Shown: positions 37,157-47,424, numbered from the stretch's first letter. The stretch is DNA of 64,000 nucleotides from Arthrobacter sp. S41 (GCF_004320535.1 NZ_SIHY01000002.1:434001-498000); one strand, 5' to 3'. The notes: generated by a model not told the origin, from the sequence alone. A program made the numbers and translations.

Positions 37157-38824
37157 CTAGTGGAAGAAGTGACGTGCTCCGGTGAAGTACATGGTGATGC
37201 CAGCTTCGTTCGCGGCAGCAACAACTTCCTCATCGCGTACCGAACCGCCTGGCTGTACAACAGCCTTCACGCCGGCATCAATCAGAATCTGCAGGCCATC
37301 AGCGAATGGGAAGAACGCATCCGAAGCGGCAACTGCACCCTTGGCGCGCTGCTCAGACTCGCCAACGGCGTTCTCGGCGCCACCGGCAGCATCTGCACCG
37401 GACTCGACCTTTACTCCCAAGGTGTTGGCACGTTCTACCGCAAGCTTGCAGGAATCGATGCGGTTGACCTGGCCCATGCCAATGCCAACTGCTGCACCAT
37501 TGCTGGCCAACAAGATCGCGTTGGACTTCGCGGCGCGCACTGCGCTCCATGCGAACTCTAGATCAGCCAAGGTTCCGGCGTCAGCGGCCTCGCCGGCGGC
37601 CAGAGTCCAGTTAGCTGGGTTATCGCCCTCGGCATCAATCCGGTCGCCGGCCTGAACCAGCATGCCGCCGGAGACCTGACGGAACTCGTTCTTGTTGCGT
37701 CCGTAGCCCTCTGGCAGTGCCAGTAGGCGGATGTTCTTCTTTGCCGAAAGGATCTCAACTGCTTCGGGTTCGAAGTCTGGAGCGATAACAACCTCGGTGA
37801 AGATACCCTTGACGGTTTCAGCCATTTGTTTGGTCACCGTGCGGTTGGCAGCGATGACACCACCGAAAGCTGAAACTGGGTCGGTTGCGTGCGCTTTACG
37901 GTGAGCATCGGCGATTGGGTCCGCTGCGTCATCCGAAGCGACAGCTACACCACAAGGGTTGGCGTGCTTAACTACCGCTACTGCTGGCTTTTCGAAGTCG
38001 AAAGCGGCGCGCAGCGCGGCATCAGCATCAACGTAGTTGTTGTAGCTCATTGGCTTGCCATGCAGCTGATCAGCCTGAGCGATACCGGCCGGTGCTGCCT
38101 CGTCAACGTACAGTGCTGCCTGCTGGTGTGGGTTCTCACCGTAACGCAGTGAAGCAGCACGCTGCAGGGCAACGCCTGCATAAGCTGGCCAATCGATGAC
38201 GCCATCGCCATCTTCATCGAGGAACTGGCTTGCGGTCCACGAAGCTACAGCAGTGTCATATGCTGCGGTGTGCGCATAGGCCTTTGCGGCCAGACGCTGA
38301 CGGGTCTTCAAATCGAAGCCGCCTTCAGCAGCGGCTGTGATGACCTGCGAGTAGAAGTTTGGATCTACCACGATGGAAACCGCAGCGTGGTTCTTGGCAG
38401 CCGAACGGACCATTGCTGGACCGCCAATGTCGATCTGTTCAACAACTTCGTCCTGGGATGCGCCGGAAGCAACAGTCTGCACAAATGGGTACAGGTTTAC
38501 AACAACCAGATCGATCTGATCAATGTCCATCGAAGACAGGGTATCCATGTGCTCGCTAACGCGACGGTCGGCAAGGATGCCACCGTGGATACGTGGGTGC
38601 AGGGTCTTGACTCGACCGTCAAGCATTTCCGGCGAACCGGTCACCTGCTCGACCTCAGTCACAGGGATTCCGGCGGCAGCGATCTTCTTAGCGGTAGAGC
38701 CGGTGGATACCAGCTGAACGCCTGCGGCATGTAGTCCGGAGGCCAGCTCCTCCAGACCAGTCTTGTCGTAAACGGAAATCAGTGCGCGACGGATTGCGAC
38801 TTTGTCCAGCACGGTCTTACTCAC
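37157..38824 (-). CDS. purH: Bifunctional AICAR formyltransferase/IMP cyclohydrolase
   Basis: Cytoplasmic enzyme of the last two steps of de novo purine synthesis: AICAR + 10-formyl-THF to FAICAR, then ring closure to IMP. Residues 1-190 form the MGS-like cyclohydrolase domain ([53 protein letters not shown]). The rest is the transformylase ([39 protein letters not shown]). The 555-residue size is slightly above average. The start is GTG at 38824 with GGGAGA upstream. It is usually directly downstream of purN in actinobacteria, but here purN lies 8.6 kb away on the same strand. Confidence 0.97.
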   Translation of the reverse strand: MSKTVLDKVAIRRALISVYDKTGLEELASGLHAAGVQLVSTGSTAKKIAAAGIPVTEVEQVTGSPEMLDGRVKTLHPRIHGGILADRRVSEHMDTLSSMDIDQIDLVVVNLYPFVQTVASGASQDEVVEQIDIGGPAMVRSAAKNHAAVSIVVDPNFYSQVITAAAEGGFDLKTRQRLAAKAYAHTAAYDTAVASWTASQFLDEDGDGVIDWPAYAGVALQRAASLRYGENPHQQAALYVDEAAPAGIAQADQLHGKPMSYNNYVDADAALRAAFDFEKPAVAVVKHANPCGVAVASDDAADPIADAHRKAHATDPVSAFGGVIAANRTVTKQMAETVKGIFTEVVIAPDFEPEAVEILSAKKNIRLLALPEGYGRNKNEFRQVSGGMLVQAGDRIDAEGDNPANWTLAAGEAADAGTLADLEFAWSAVRAAKSNAILLASNGAAVGIGMGQVNRIDSCKLAVERANTLGVKVESGADAAGGAENAVGESEQRAKGAVAASDAFFPFADGLQILIDAGVKAVVQPGGSVRDEEVVAAANEAGITMYFTGARHFFH

Positions 38825-38921
38825 GAAATTTTTCTCCCGGCGGTGAGAATGAATGGGGCGGGTGGCGACTAGGCCACCGCCCTCATTCTAACCAAGGGAT
38901 GACCCGAATATTCAGTTCGTG

Positions 38922-39701
38922 TCATGGTCCTTCGACAAGCTGAGCAAGCTGTGGGAAATACTTGGACAGTTGCTTGTCAGTCAGGCAAAGACGCAGAAGT
39001 TTCTCGGCATGATCTTCATCGGCTACATAACAAACCAAGTCTGCAGGGGTACGTTGCTGAAGTTCTTCTCGCAGGCTCTGTGCCACCGCAACAAGGGTGC
39101 GATAGTAGCGTTTTATGGTGACTTCCCAGCCTTCGTGCGCTGCGAGGTCGGTCATCGCATCGGACCAGAGGGTGGCTGCCGGGTCTTCGCATAAATCAAT
39201 GGCTGACCAGTGCCAATCGCTTGGTTCCCACTTATCAGAATAGAAACTCTCAGAGTCGTCTGCATCGAGGCCTTCTTCAAGCGAGGCCAGAACCTGATCC
39301 AGATCTTCCTCATCATCGTTAAGGCTCGAGTCTTCCTCGTCGGTTTCCTGTTCATCCGCGTCAGAAATCACTATGGAGTCGTCATCGATTGTGACGTCTT
39401 CAGATTCGGTTGAACTACCAGGCTCCGCATCTTCGCGGTCTTCATAGTCGGCAGGCTCGTCAGCATCTTCGCCGCGCTCCACCAGTTCTTCTCTTGATGC
39501 CGTGACGCGATCACGTTCTAAAGCCTGTACCGAATTCAGCGCAAGCAACGGCATAGCGATGCTCTCGCTTTCTTCGGTGCTGACCCCGTGAAGGGCAATG
39601 GCATAGAAGTCTTGGTCGGGGTGTCCAGTAATTACTTCCGCAGCGTGCCGAAGGGCGGTCACCCGTATCGCCTCTTCGAGAGCGGCCCAATCTACTCCCA
39701 T
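38922..39701 (-). CDS. Acidic protein, possibly DUF4303-related
   Basis: A 259-residue cytoplasmic protein. Residues 1-65 (MGVDWAALEEAIRVTALRHA, FYAIALHGVST) and 165-259 (DWHWSAIDLCEDPAATLW, ITKRYYRTLVAVAQSL-like) look like the two ends of a SMI1/DUF4303-type fold. Between them lies a strongly acidic low-complexity insert of about 85 residues, nearly all Asp, Glu and Ser, with no predicted structure. The assignment is weak. I start at the internal ATG 39701 because the 18 codons before it do not look coding. Immediately upstream of purH on the same strand, it may be co-transcribed with it. Confidence 0.6.
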   Translation of the reverse strand: MGVDWAALEEAIRVTALRHAAEVITGHPDQDFYAIALHGVSTEESESIAMPLLALNSVQALERDRVTASREELVERGEDADEPADYEDREDAEPGSSTESEDVTIDDDSIVISDADEQETDEEDSSLNDDEEDLDQVLASLEEGLDADDSESFYSDKWEPSDWHWSAIDLCEDPAATLWSDAMTDLAAHEGWEVTIKRYYRTLVAVAQSLREELQQRTPADLVCYVADEDHAEKLLRLCLTDKQLSKYFPQLAQLVEGP

Positions 39702-39851
39702 GCCCAGAGAGTACTCCCAATCAGGCGCTGAATGACAGACCTTGACGCGCCACACAAAGAAGCGTAGAGAGCTACGCTCAATTCACAGTTTTCGGTTATG
39801 CTTCGACGCGATACACACTACTTTCACTCGCATTGAGAAAGGCGCCCTTTC

Positions 39852-41189
39852 GTGTCTTCTGCTCTTCCGCCTACGGGCACCAACGTCGTACAAGAACTTC
39901 CCTTTAAGTGGAAGGTACAAGGCTCGATATTTATCATCGGTGGCCTCGGATTCATGTTTGATGCCTGGGATGTCACGCTCAACGGTGCATTAATTCCATT
40001 GGTCGCCCAAGAGTGGGGACTAGACCGGCCCACCGCAGCACTTTTGGGCACGTCAAACTTGGTTGGTATGGCACTGGGCGCATTTGTGTGGGGCGGAATT
40101 GCCGACCGGTTTGGACGCAAAAAAGCCTTCAGCCTGACGTTGTTGATGTTTGCAGTGTTCACCGTGCTCGGTGCATTCTCACCAAACTTCGGCTTCTTTG
40201 TGGCCTTCCGGTTCTTGGCCGGACTTGGGCTGGGCGGATGCATCCCGGTGGATTACGCGCTCGTTGGCGAGTTCACCCCAGCTAAGTTGCGTGGACGAGT
40301 ACTTACCGCAATGGATGGCTGGTGGCCAGTGGGTGCTGCCCTGTCATTCTTCGTCTCCGGCTGGGTGATGGCCACAGCCGATAACTGGCGTTTGATTCTT
40401 GCTGTGATGATCCTTCCGGCATTTGTGGTGTTCTTTGTACGTCGTTCCGTGCCAGAGTCACCGTTGTACTTGGCTGCCAAGGGTCGCGAGGCAGAAGCTC
40501 GTGAAGTGATTGACTACCTAGTTGAACGCACCGGCGCCACCAAACGTGACTACGTCATCGAACAAGTGCCAGTTGAGCGTCCTGCCCGTTGGTATGAGCA
40601 GGTAGTTTCTCTCTGGCGTTACTCGTGGAAAATTACTGCGACCAGTTGGCTACTGTTCATCACTGTTCTGCTGGTTTACTACTTGGCACTGACGTGGCTT
40701 CCATCAATCTTGACCGAGGCTGGAATGGCGCAGTCCGCTTCATTCTTCGCCACCGCAGTCATGGCTCTAATGGGTCTACTCGGAGTGGTGATTGCCGCGC
40801 TCCTTGTTGAACGAGTTGGCCGCAAATGGCTGCTTGCCGTTTCCGCACCGCTCTCCGGACTAGTGCTGGTCATGGTGGCACTGAACCTGAAGGTTCCAGC
40901 TGCCGCAGTGGGTTGGGTGTTGGTCTTTGGTGTCATCGTTCAGGTGGCCATCCCCGTACTGTATGCCTACGTTTCTGAGATGTACCCGACTGAACTACGC
41001 GCCAGTGGATTCGGTTGGGCCTCAACCATGTCGCGCTTTGCTGCCGGATTTGGGCCGCTGATTTTCGCCGCGCTCTGGCCAGTGCTCGGTCTGCCTACGC
41101 TGTTCATTGCCGCGAGCGTACTGGTCACCTTGGCCATCATTTTCATGGCAAAGTTCGCGCCAGAAACCATGGGCCGCCAGCTGGGCTAG
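39852..41189 (+). CDS. MFS transporter (sugar/SV2/NiaP-like metabolite symporter)
   Basis: A 445-residue carrier with 12 hydrophobic segments. The N-terminal GLGFMFDAWDVTLNGALIPL, loop 2-3 GGIADRFGRKKAF and RFLAGLGLGGCIPVDYALVG are those of the metabolite:H+ symporter group that includes niacin and aromatic-acid carriers. The matching C-terminal half has ERVGRKWLL and YVSEMYPTELRASGFGW. The start is GTG at 39852 after GAAAGG. It stands alone, divergent from the acidic protein gene. The substrate cannot be predicted. Confidence 0.85.
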   Translation: MSSALPPTGTNVVQELPFKWKVQGSIFIIGGLGFMFDAWDVTLNGALIPLVAQEWGLDRPTAALLGTSNLVGMALGAFVWGGIADRFGRKKAFSLTLLMFAVFTVLGAFSPNFGFFVAFRFLAGLGLGGCIPVDYALVGEFTPAKLRGRVLTAMDGWWPVGAALSFFVSGWVMATADNWRLILAVMILPAFVVFFVRRSVPESPLYLAAKGREAEAREVIDYLVERTGATKRDYVIEQVPVERPARWYEQVVSLWRYSWKITATSWLLFITVLLVYYLALTWLPSILTEAGMAQSASFFATAVMALMGLLGVVIAALLVERVGRKWLLAVSAPLSGLVLVMVALNLKVPAAAVGWVLVFGVIVQVAIPVLYAYVSEMYPTELRASGFGWASTMSRFAAGFGPLIFAALWPVLGLPTLFIAASVLVTLAIIFMAKFAPETMGRQLG

Positions 41190-41332
41190 CGCACCTTGAT
41201 CCATTGATGAACTCGATGCCTGACGCCAAGAGCCGACTCGTACAATTAGAAGATCACCACTCTTCAAGAGGTACAACGTCGCAATATCCTTGGCGGTTGG
41301 CATCGTGGAGCACAACGACGGGAAAATCACCG

Positions 41333-41830
41333 ATGCAGTTTGACCAGAAGCAGCTCAAGGAAGATGGATTTACGGGCTTCCGCTCTGTGGCCACACTTGA
41401 AATCAATCGCATCCCGCACCGTCAAGGGATTTTTGTCGTCTTGGCGCCCTCGGACTATGAACCGCGGTACCTTAACCGCAGTACGGCCGGAACCTTCAAG
41501 AAGAAAAACCCCTCGCTTAAACCCGAGCAGCTAGAAGCCGAATGGGTCCACGACACCGAAGTCCTATACATCGGAAAGGCCAGCCCAGGCAGCCAAGGCA
41601 ATCGTGGGCTGCGCCGGCAGATTCAAGAATTCATCGACTTCGGCAATGGCAAACCACCAGGCCACTGGGACGGGCGCTTGATCTGGCAGCTGCGTGGAGC
41701 CGGAAAGCTCTTGATCGCGTGGAAAGAATTACCCTCCGAAGAGTTGAATGCTTCACTGGCTAAGTATCACGACAGCTTCCACGCACAGTACGGCAAGTTG
41801 CCCTACGCCAATTTGGTCCGCGCGCGGTGA
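41333..41830 (+). CDS. GIY-YIG-like hypothetical protein
   Basis: A 165-residue protein. The order GIFVVLAPSDYEPRY, then TEVLYIGKASPGSQGNRGLR with RRQIQEFIDFG, resembles the core of the GIY-YIG nuclease fold, where the first strand carries the GIF/GIY motif, the second VLYIGKA gives the YIG, and an arginine-rich helix follows. A catalytic Glu at the usual later position is not obvious. Histidines and Trp near the end (PPGHWDGRLIWQL) are conserved-looking. The start ATG at 41333 lacks a strong ribosome site, but upstream frame sequence overlaps the MFS gene and looks non-coding. It could be a nuclease relative or a binding domain. Confidence 0.6.
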   Translation: MQFDQKQLKEDGFTGFRSVATLEINRIPHRQGIFVVLAPSDYEPRYLNRSTAGTFKKKNPSLKPEQLEAEWVHDTEVLYIGKASPGSQGNRGLRRQIQEFIDFGNGKPPGHWDGRLIWQLRGAGKLLIAWKELPSEELNASLAKYHDSFHAQYGKLPYANLVRAR

Positions 41831-41975
41831 AACGAAAGCGTGTGAAGAGGCGCCCTCGGTTTCGCTGGTTACGCGAAAATTGGGACGACCTCGTGGCACG
41901 CTTGCTGGAATTCTTCTCGCTAGGGCCGCGAAATTCACTGCTCAACTTCAGCACCTTCGCCTACTCCGTCCAGAG

Positions 41976-42575
41976 TTACGCCTTGAACCCGTCAAGCATT
42001 ATCTGCACCAAACGCTCCTGAAGCTGTGGTGTCTGATTTTTGAAGGCTCGTGGCAACGGTCGAGTGGCTGCTCCAATGGCGGTGACCAGTTCTACGCCGT
42101 TCAAATCTCTGCGCACCAATTGTTGGTCTTTGGCCTGTTCAAGAACACGATTTACTGCCTGAGCGCATTCACGTTGCACGGTCAGCACTCGTTCATTCAG
42201 AGTCGCAGGCAGGGCTCCCCCAAACGCTTCGCTGAGCGCACCAAGATCTAGGCGCACCAGCTGCTCCAAGAATTTACTCCACGCTCGTGGCTCTTGGGCC
42301 AAGTTTTCCCTTGCGAGGTGAGCCGCATCCAATATTTCTTGCAGGGTTGTCACGGTAACTTCCTCAACTAGCTCGGGGCGGGCCGCGAAGTTGCGGTACA
42401 AGGTACCGATTCCCACGTTGCTTCGTTCTGCAATGGTGTCCATGGCAACGTTGGCGCCGTACTGGGCAAAGAGCTCTCGGGCCGTACGGAGAATAGTTTC
42501 ACGTCGTTGCAAAGCATCTGTGCGCATCAACCGGTTATGCCTTCCACGGTGTTGGCGGCGGTGGGGTTTACCCAT
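41976..42575 (-). CDS. TetR-family regulator
   Basis: A 199-residue regulator. After a basic N-terminal tail (GKPHRRQHRGRHNRL) comes the TetR helix-turn-helix: ETILRTARELFAQYGANVAM, DTIAERSNVGIGTLYRNFAA. The helical ligand domain follows. An internal ATG at 42527 would remove the basic tail. Neither start has a good ribosome site. It diverges from the GH38 gene, but no palindrome that would tie the two together is evident in the 216-bp spacer. The target and ligand are unknown. Confidence 0.82.
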   Translation of the reverse strand: MGKPHRRQHRGRHNRLMRTDALQRRETILRTARELFAQYGANVAMDTIAERSNVGIGTLYRNFAARPELVEEVTVTTLQEILDAAHLARENLAQEPRAWSKFLEQLVRLDLGALSEAFGGALPATLNERVLTVQRECAQAVNRVLEQAKDQQLVRRDLNGVELVTAIGAATRPLPRAFKNQTPQLQERLVQIMLDGFKA

Positions 42576-42791
42576 CTGCCGCTCAGAGAGTCTTAGATAG
42601 ATGTCCTATTTGGTCGGATCCAAAACTCAGTGATCTTTCCAGAAATTGCTAAGCGTTGCCACGGCGTTAAGACTTTTGCCAGAAATCTATCCCCACACTT
42701 CAACTAAATAGCCTTTCATTAGTGATTTTTCGGTAGTCTGGCAGTGAACTACCCCGTGAGTTTTTGGGGATCTGACCTTCGAAAGGCCGCC

Positions 42792-45700
42792 ATGCACGAC
42801 GATACTTCCTTGACCACTGGTCGAGTCAAACGAGTACTGCAGGAACGAGTACTGCCTGCCATCTACTCGGACTCAATCCCGCTTGAGGTGTCTTGGCATG
42901 AACTTCCAGGTGAACCAGTAACACCCACAAAGGGCTTGGCATTGGATTACGTTCCAGCTCAGGTTGGGACCTCTTGGGGAGCTGCTTGGGGCACCACATG
43001 GTTCCACCTTCAAGGCCAGGTTCCCGCTAGTTGGGCGTCACGCCGAGTCGAAGCAATTATCGATTTGGGCTTCGACGTAAATATGACGGGGTTCCAGTGC
43101 GAAGGGCTCATCTACCGACCTGACGGCAACACCGTCAAAGCGCTAAACCCACGCAACCAGTGGGTGCCAGTTACGGAGTCTGCAGAAGGCAACGAGCTAG
43201 TGGATCTCTATCTTGAGGCTGCGTCCAACCCAGTATTGCTGGATCATCACCCGTTTTTGCCGACCGAAGAGGGAGACATTCTCACTTCTTCCACGCGCAA
43301 GCTCTACACCATCCGACGTATGGATCTGGCTGTATTTGAACCAGTAGTTCATGAATTAGCTCTTGACCTTGAAGTGCTCCTAGATCTGCAGGAACAACTG
43401 CCCCAAGGCCCGCGCAAGATGCAGATTCTTCAGGCCTTGGATAACGCCTTGGATGTTCTTGATCTTCAGGACATTACCTCAACGGCTCAGGCCGCTCGCG
43501 ATGAACTAGCCGACGTTCTCGCCGCCCCGGCAGAACACAGTGCTCACCAGATTTCCGCTATCGGACACTCCCACATCGACTCGGCTTGGTTGTGGCCACT
43601 GCGCGAAACCATCCGCAAGGTCTCACGCACTGCTTCCTCGATGGTTGAGTTACTTGGCGATGAACCGGATTTCCTTTACGGAATGTCCAGTGCCCAACAA
43701 TACAAATGGCTTAAGAGCCACCGCCCCGAGGTGTGGGAGCGCGTCAAGCAGGCGGTGGCCGACGAACGTTTCCTCCCCTTAGGTGGCATGTGGGTTGAAT
43801 CCGATACTGTGATGCCTTCCGGCGAATCTTTGGTGCGTCAATTCCTTTACGGCCAGAAATTCTTCCACGACGAATTTGGTGTGAGTTCCAAAGGTGTGTG
43901 GCTACCAGATTCCTTCGGCTACTCCCCGGCCTTGCCGCAGCTGATGCGACGTGCAGGTTTTGAATGGTTCTTCACCCAGAAGATCTCATGGAATCAGCAA
44001 AACAAATTCCCACACCATAGCTTTGATTGGGAAGGCATTGATGGTTCTCGCATCTTCAGCCATTTCCCTTCCATGGACACCTACAACTCTCAGCTTTCCG
44101 GTGAGGAAGTTGCTAAGGCTTCACGCCAGTTCCGCGAAGCGCGCGTTACCAATAACTCCATTGCTCCCGTGGGCTGGGGTGACGGTGGTGGCGGTACCAC
44201 TCGCGAGATGACTGGCAAGGCTAAGCGCTTATCCAATCTTGAAGGTAGTGCGCAGGTGCGTTGGGAACATCCCAACAAGTTCTTCGACCGCGCTAAGCGC
44301 GAACTTCCCAACCCACCGGTCTGGGTTGGCGAACTGTACCTGGAATTGCACCGCGCGACGCTAACCAGCCAGCACCAGACTAAACAAGGCAACCGACGCA
44401 CTGAGCAACTTCTGGTGGAAGCGGAGCTTTGGGCAGCCACCGCCACGTTATACACGGGAAGCGACTACCCCTACGTACAGCTAGACGAGCTGTGGGAAAC
44501 GGTGTTGCTGCACCAGTTCCACGATATTTTGCCTGGCACCTCCATCGCCTGGGTACACCGTGAAGTTGTAGGCCGCTACGCACAAGTCATCGAACAGGCC
44601 GAAGCACTGATCCTCACAGCACAGCAGCAGCTTGCTGGGGACGGCTCAACGCCCATCGCTTTTAACGGGGCCGCGTTCACGCGTAATTCACTGTCCTTCG
44701 GTCAGGCAAAAGCACTCACTGCTAGCTGTGCGGATTCTGTTCAGGCCACGGCAGCTCATGGTGGATACGTCTTGGACAACGGCATTGTCCGTATTCAGGT
44801 CAGTGATCAAGGACTGATCACCTCCGCAGTAGATTTGGCCACTGGCCGCGAGGCTATTGCTTCGGGCCAAGAGGCAAACCTCTTGCAGCTGCACCAAGAC
44901 TTCCCCAACATGTGGGACGCCTGGGACGTAGATAAGTACTACCGCAATCAGGTCACCGACCTGCGTGAACTCAATTCCATGGAATTGTCCTCGACTGAGG
45001 ATGGCAGCCAGGTCATCACCATCTCTCGTGGCTTCTCGAAGTCGACGGTCATTCAGCAGCTGAGCCTGGCCCCGGGTGACCGAACAGTTCATATCGCTCA
45101 AAGCACCGACTGGCATGAGGCCGAGAAGTTCCTCAAGGTCGCGTTCCCACTCGATGTTCGGGCCGAGCAAACCATCGCGGAAACACAGTTTGGCTATCAC
45201 AAGCGAGTGACGCATGTGAACACCAGTTGGGAAGCAGCGAAGTTTGAAACCTCCATGCACCGCTTTGTGCTGGCCGAGGAACCAGGCTTTGGTGTGGGGC
45301 TGATCAACGATTCCATCTACGGCTTTGATGTCACGCGCGAAGCCAAAGAAGCGCGCGTAACCACCACGATGCGTCTGTCGTTGCTGCGCGCCCCACGCTT
45401 CCCCGATCCGCAAACAGATCAAGGCATTCAAACTCACCGCTACGGGCTGGTGATCGGCGCCGATATCGCCACAGTCACTGAAGCTGGGGCGCTGCTCAAT
45501 AGCGCAGAGCGAGTTGTTGTGGGTGCACAAGGCGTGGAACCACTTGTTGCTGTAACCGGTGAAGGCCTGGTGGTTTCCAGTGTGAAGCTGTCCGCTGATC
45601 GCAGCGGGGATCTGGTGGTGCGAGTCTACGAGTCGTTGGGACGACGTGCTCGTGGTGCCCTGAAGATCAATGCCGCTTACGCCTCGGCAACTACCGTGTC

Positions 45701-45812
45701 CCTGCTTGAAGATTCGTTGGCTCAGGCAGCTATTGATCTTCTTGATGGTGCGGTTCCGCTGGAACTGAGTGCTTTTGAGGTGCGCACCGTGCGCTTCAAA
45801 CTCAGCGACTAA
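42792..45812 (+). CDS. Glycoside hydrolase family 38 alpha-mannosidase
   Basis: A 1006-residue retaining alpha-mannosidase. An N-terminal lead domain (residues 1-240) precedes the GH38 catalytic barrel starting SAIGHSHIDSAWLWPLRETI, which supplies zinc-binding His and Asp. The nucleophile region is GVWLPDSFGYSPALPQLMRR, with a further metal His in LHQFHDILPGTSIAWVHRE. The all-beta C-terminal GH38C region follows (IAQSTDWHEAEKFLKVAFPL). The ATG at 42792 has GAAAGG 6 bp upstream and matches the usual MHDD start. It has no signal peptide, so it should degrade mannosides in the cytoplasm. No transporter is adjacent except the MFS gene at 39852. Confidence 0.94.
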   Translation: MHDDTSLTTGRVKRVLQERVLPAIYSDSIPLEVSWHELPGEPVTPTKGLALDYVPAQVGTSWGAAWGTTWFHLQGQVPASWASRRVEAIIDLGFDVNMTGFQCEGLIYRPDGNTVKALNPRNQWVPVTESAEGNELVDLYLEAASNPVLLDHHPFLPTEEGDILTSSTRKLYTIRRMDLAVFEPVVHELALDLEVLLDLQEQLPQGPRKMQILQALDNALDVLDLQDITSTAQAARDELADVLAAPAEHSAHQISAIGHSHIDSAWLWPLRETIRKVSRTASSMVELLGDEPDFLYGMSSAQQYKWLKSHRPEVWERVKQAVADERFLPLGGMWVESDTVMPSGESLVRQFLYGQKFFHDEFGVSSKGVWLPDSFGYSPALPQLMRRAGFEWFFTQKISWNQQNKFPHHSFDWEGIDGSRIFSHFPSMDTYNSQLSGEEVAKASRQFREARVTNNSIAPVGWGDGGGGTTREMTGKAKRLSNLEGSAQVRWEHPNKFFDRAKRELPNPPVWVGELYLELHRATLTSQHQTKQGNRRTEQLLVEAELWAATATLYTGSDYPYVQLDELWETVLLHQFHDILPGTSIAWVHREVVGRYAQVIEQAEALILTAQQQLAGDGSTPIAFNGAAFTRNSLSFGQAKALTASCADSVQATAAHGGYVLDNGIVRIQVSDQGLITSAVDLATGREAIASGQEANLLQLHQDFPNMWDAWDVDKYYRNQVTDLRELNSMELSSTEDGSQVITISRGFSKSTVIQQLSLAPGDRTVHIAQSTDWHEAEKFLKVAFPLDVRAEQTIAETQFGYHKRVTHVNTSWEAAKFETSMHRFVLAEEPGFGVGLINDSIYGFDVTREAKEARVTTTMRLSLLRAPRFPDPQTDQGIQTHRYGLVIGADIATVTEAGALLNSAERVVVGAQGVEPLVAVTGEGLVVSSVKLSADRSGDLVVRVYESLGRRARGALKINAAYASATTVSLLEDSLAQAAIDLLDGAVPLELSAFEVRTVRFKLSD

Positions 45813-45849
45813 ACATTAAGAATCTCAGGCTCGAACGCCTCGCCGTGGC

Positions 45850-47364
45850 TTACCAGGGCGAGGGTTCGTAGTCCTTGAGGAAGCAACCATAGAGGTCAAT
45901 GCCGCGTTCCCCGTCCACGATCGGCTGGTAGACTCGGGCCGCCCCGTCGATTAGATCCAACGGTGCGTGCCAGCCTTCGGCGACCATGCGGACCTTGGAA
46001 TCATGCGGACGTTCGTCGGTGATCCAACCGGTGTCCACCGCAGACATCAAGATGCCCTCGGTGTTCAGCATTTCTTCGGCACTGGTGCGGGTGAGCATAT
46101 TGAGCGAGGCCTTGGCCATGTTGGTGTGCGGATGACCGGCACCCTTGTAGCGTCGGGAGAACTGCCCCTCCATGGCTGAGACATTCACAATGTATTTACG
46201 TCGTGCCCCACTGGCAGCCAAGGTAGGTCGTAACCGTGAAGCCAGCAAGAATGGTGCGGTGACATTGCACAGCTGCACTTCGAGCATTTCCAATGCGTCC
46301 ACATTGCCCAAAATCTGGGTCCAGGAATTTTCTGTCACCACATCTGGCACCAGTCCCCCGGCGTCGATTGCGGTGCCTGCGGTAATGCGCTCCAGCGAGG
46401 CTGAGCCTGCCTTCATTGCCAGCTCTGCAAGTCGTTGTGCGTCGTAGCTGCCTAGCGGTTCCGGGGCCAACAACGCAGAATCCTCAAGCCTAAAGGCACT
46501 GGCCAAGGCTTTGGGGTGCTCGGCCGGCGGATTCGCTTCGCCCCATAGCTCCGGGCCGCCGTGGCTGGCCAGTAGTTCGGTGGCTAGCGGTTGCTGTTCG
46601 GATTCGATCAGGTGCTGATATGAGTTGGACGTGCGCCGAACGGTTTGGGCCGCGTTGTTGATCAAGATATCCAGCGGGCCTTCGGCGGCTACACGATCAG
46701 CTAGAGAGATAACCTGTGCCGGATCGCGCAGGTCAATGCCGACAATGCGCAACCGGTGCAACCACTGGTTGCTGTCTTCGATGGCCGCAAAGCGGCGGGC
46801 TGCGTCTTTGGGGAAGCGTGTGGTAATGGTGGTGTGGGCGCCGTCGCGAAGTAGACGCAACGCGATATGCATTCCGATTTTTGCTCGTCCGCCGGTGAGC
46901 AGTGCGCGCTTTCCGCTCAGGTCCGCGCGTGCATCACGGCGTTCACGACCTGCTGCAGCGCAGTCCGGGCACAGGTAGTGATGGAAGGCGTCAACGGTGG
47001 TGTAGCGGCGCTTGCAGATGTAGCAACCGCGTGGCCTGCGGAATTCGCCAGCAGTATCACCGTCGGTGGAAGCGATCAGGTCTAAGCCCAAGGTTTCGTC
47101 GTCAAGGCGCTGAGGTGAACCGGTTGCGGTACGTTCAATCAGTGCGCGGTCTGCCGCACTAATTTCTGCTCGTTTCTGCGATTTTCTGAAACGCTTGGCG
47201 GCTTTGAACATGTTGCTGGTGGCGCGGCGTACAGCGACGTGCCGTTCGTCGTCGGAATCCAGTTCATGTACTACCGAGAGCACCTTCAGGGCCGTTGCCA
47301 GCTCCGCGTCGGTAAAAGGTTGCGTCGTTGAAGCCGCGTCGGCTTTAGGTGTTTGCTCAGTCAT
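45850..47364 (-). CDS. SDR with an N-terminal zinc-ribbon-like segment
   Basis: A 504-residue protein. Residues 1-110 are helical and basic, with a CYICKRRYTTVDAFHHYLCP plus DC arrangement giving two CxxC pairs and nearby His, a probable zinc ribbon. From about 150 an SDR Rossmann domain begins (GKRALLTGGRAKIGMHIALR, ILINNAAQTVRRTSNSYQHL). It has an insert of about 100 residues before NVSAMEGQFSRRYKGAGHPH, NMAKASLNMLTR with a YxxxK-like active site region. The reaction is unknown. It lies 60 bp downstream of purN on the same strand and converges on GH38. Confidence 0.8.
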   Translation of the reverse strand: MTEQTPKADAASTTQPFTDAELATALKVLSVVHELDSDDERHVAVRRATSNMFKAAKRFRKSQKRAEISAADRALIERTATGSPQRLDDETLGLDLIASTDGDTAGEFRRPRGCYICKRRYTTVDAFHHYLCPDCAAAGRERRDARADLSGKRALLTGGRAKIGMHIALRLLRDGAHTTITTRFPKDAARRFAAIEDSNQWLHRLRIVGIDLRDPAQVISLADRVAAEGPLDILINNAAQTVRRTSNSYQHLIESEQQPLATELLASHGGPELWGEANPPAEHPKALASAFRLEDSALLAPEPLGSYDAQRLAELAMKAGSASLERITAGTAIDAGGLVPDVVTENSWTQILGNVDALEMLEVQLCNVTAPFLLASRLRPTLAASGARRKYIVNVSAMEGQFSRRYKGAGHPHTNMAKASLNMLTRTSAEEMLNTEGILMSAVDTGWITDERPHDSKVRMVAEGWHAPLDLIDGAARVYQPIVDGERGIDLYGCFLKDYEPSPW

Positions 47365-47424
47365 CTCGCCACCAATTTTACTTCCTTGGTGGCTCCGCGC
47401 GGTGTGCCTGGGTGGTGCTGTGCG

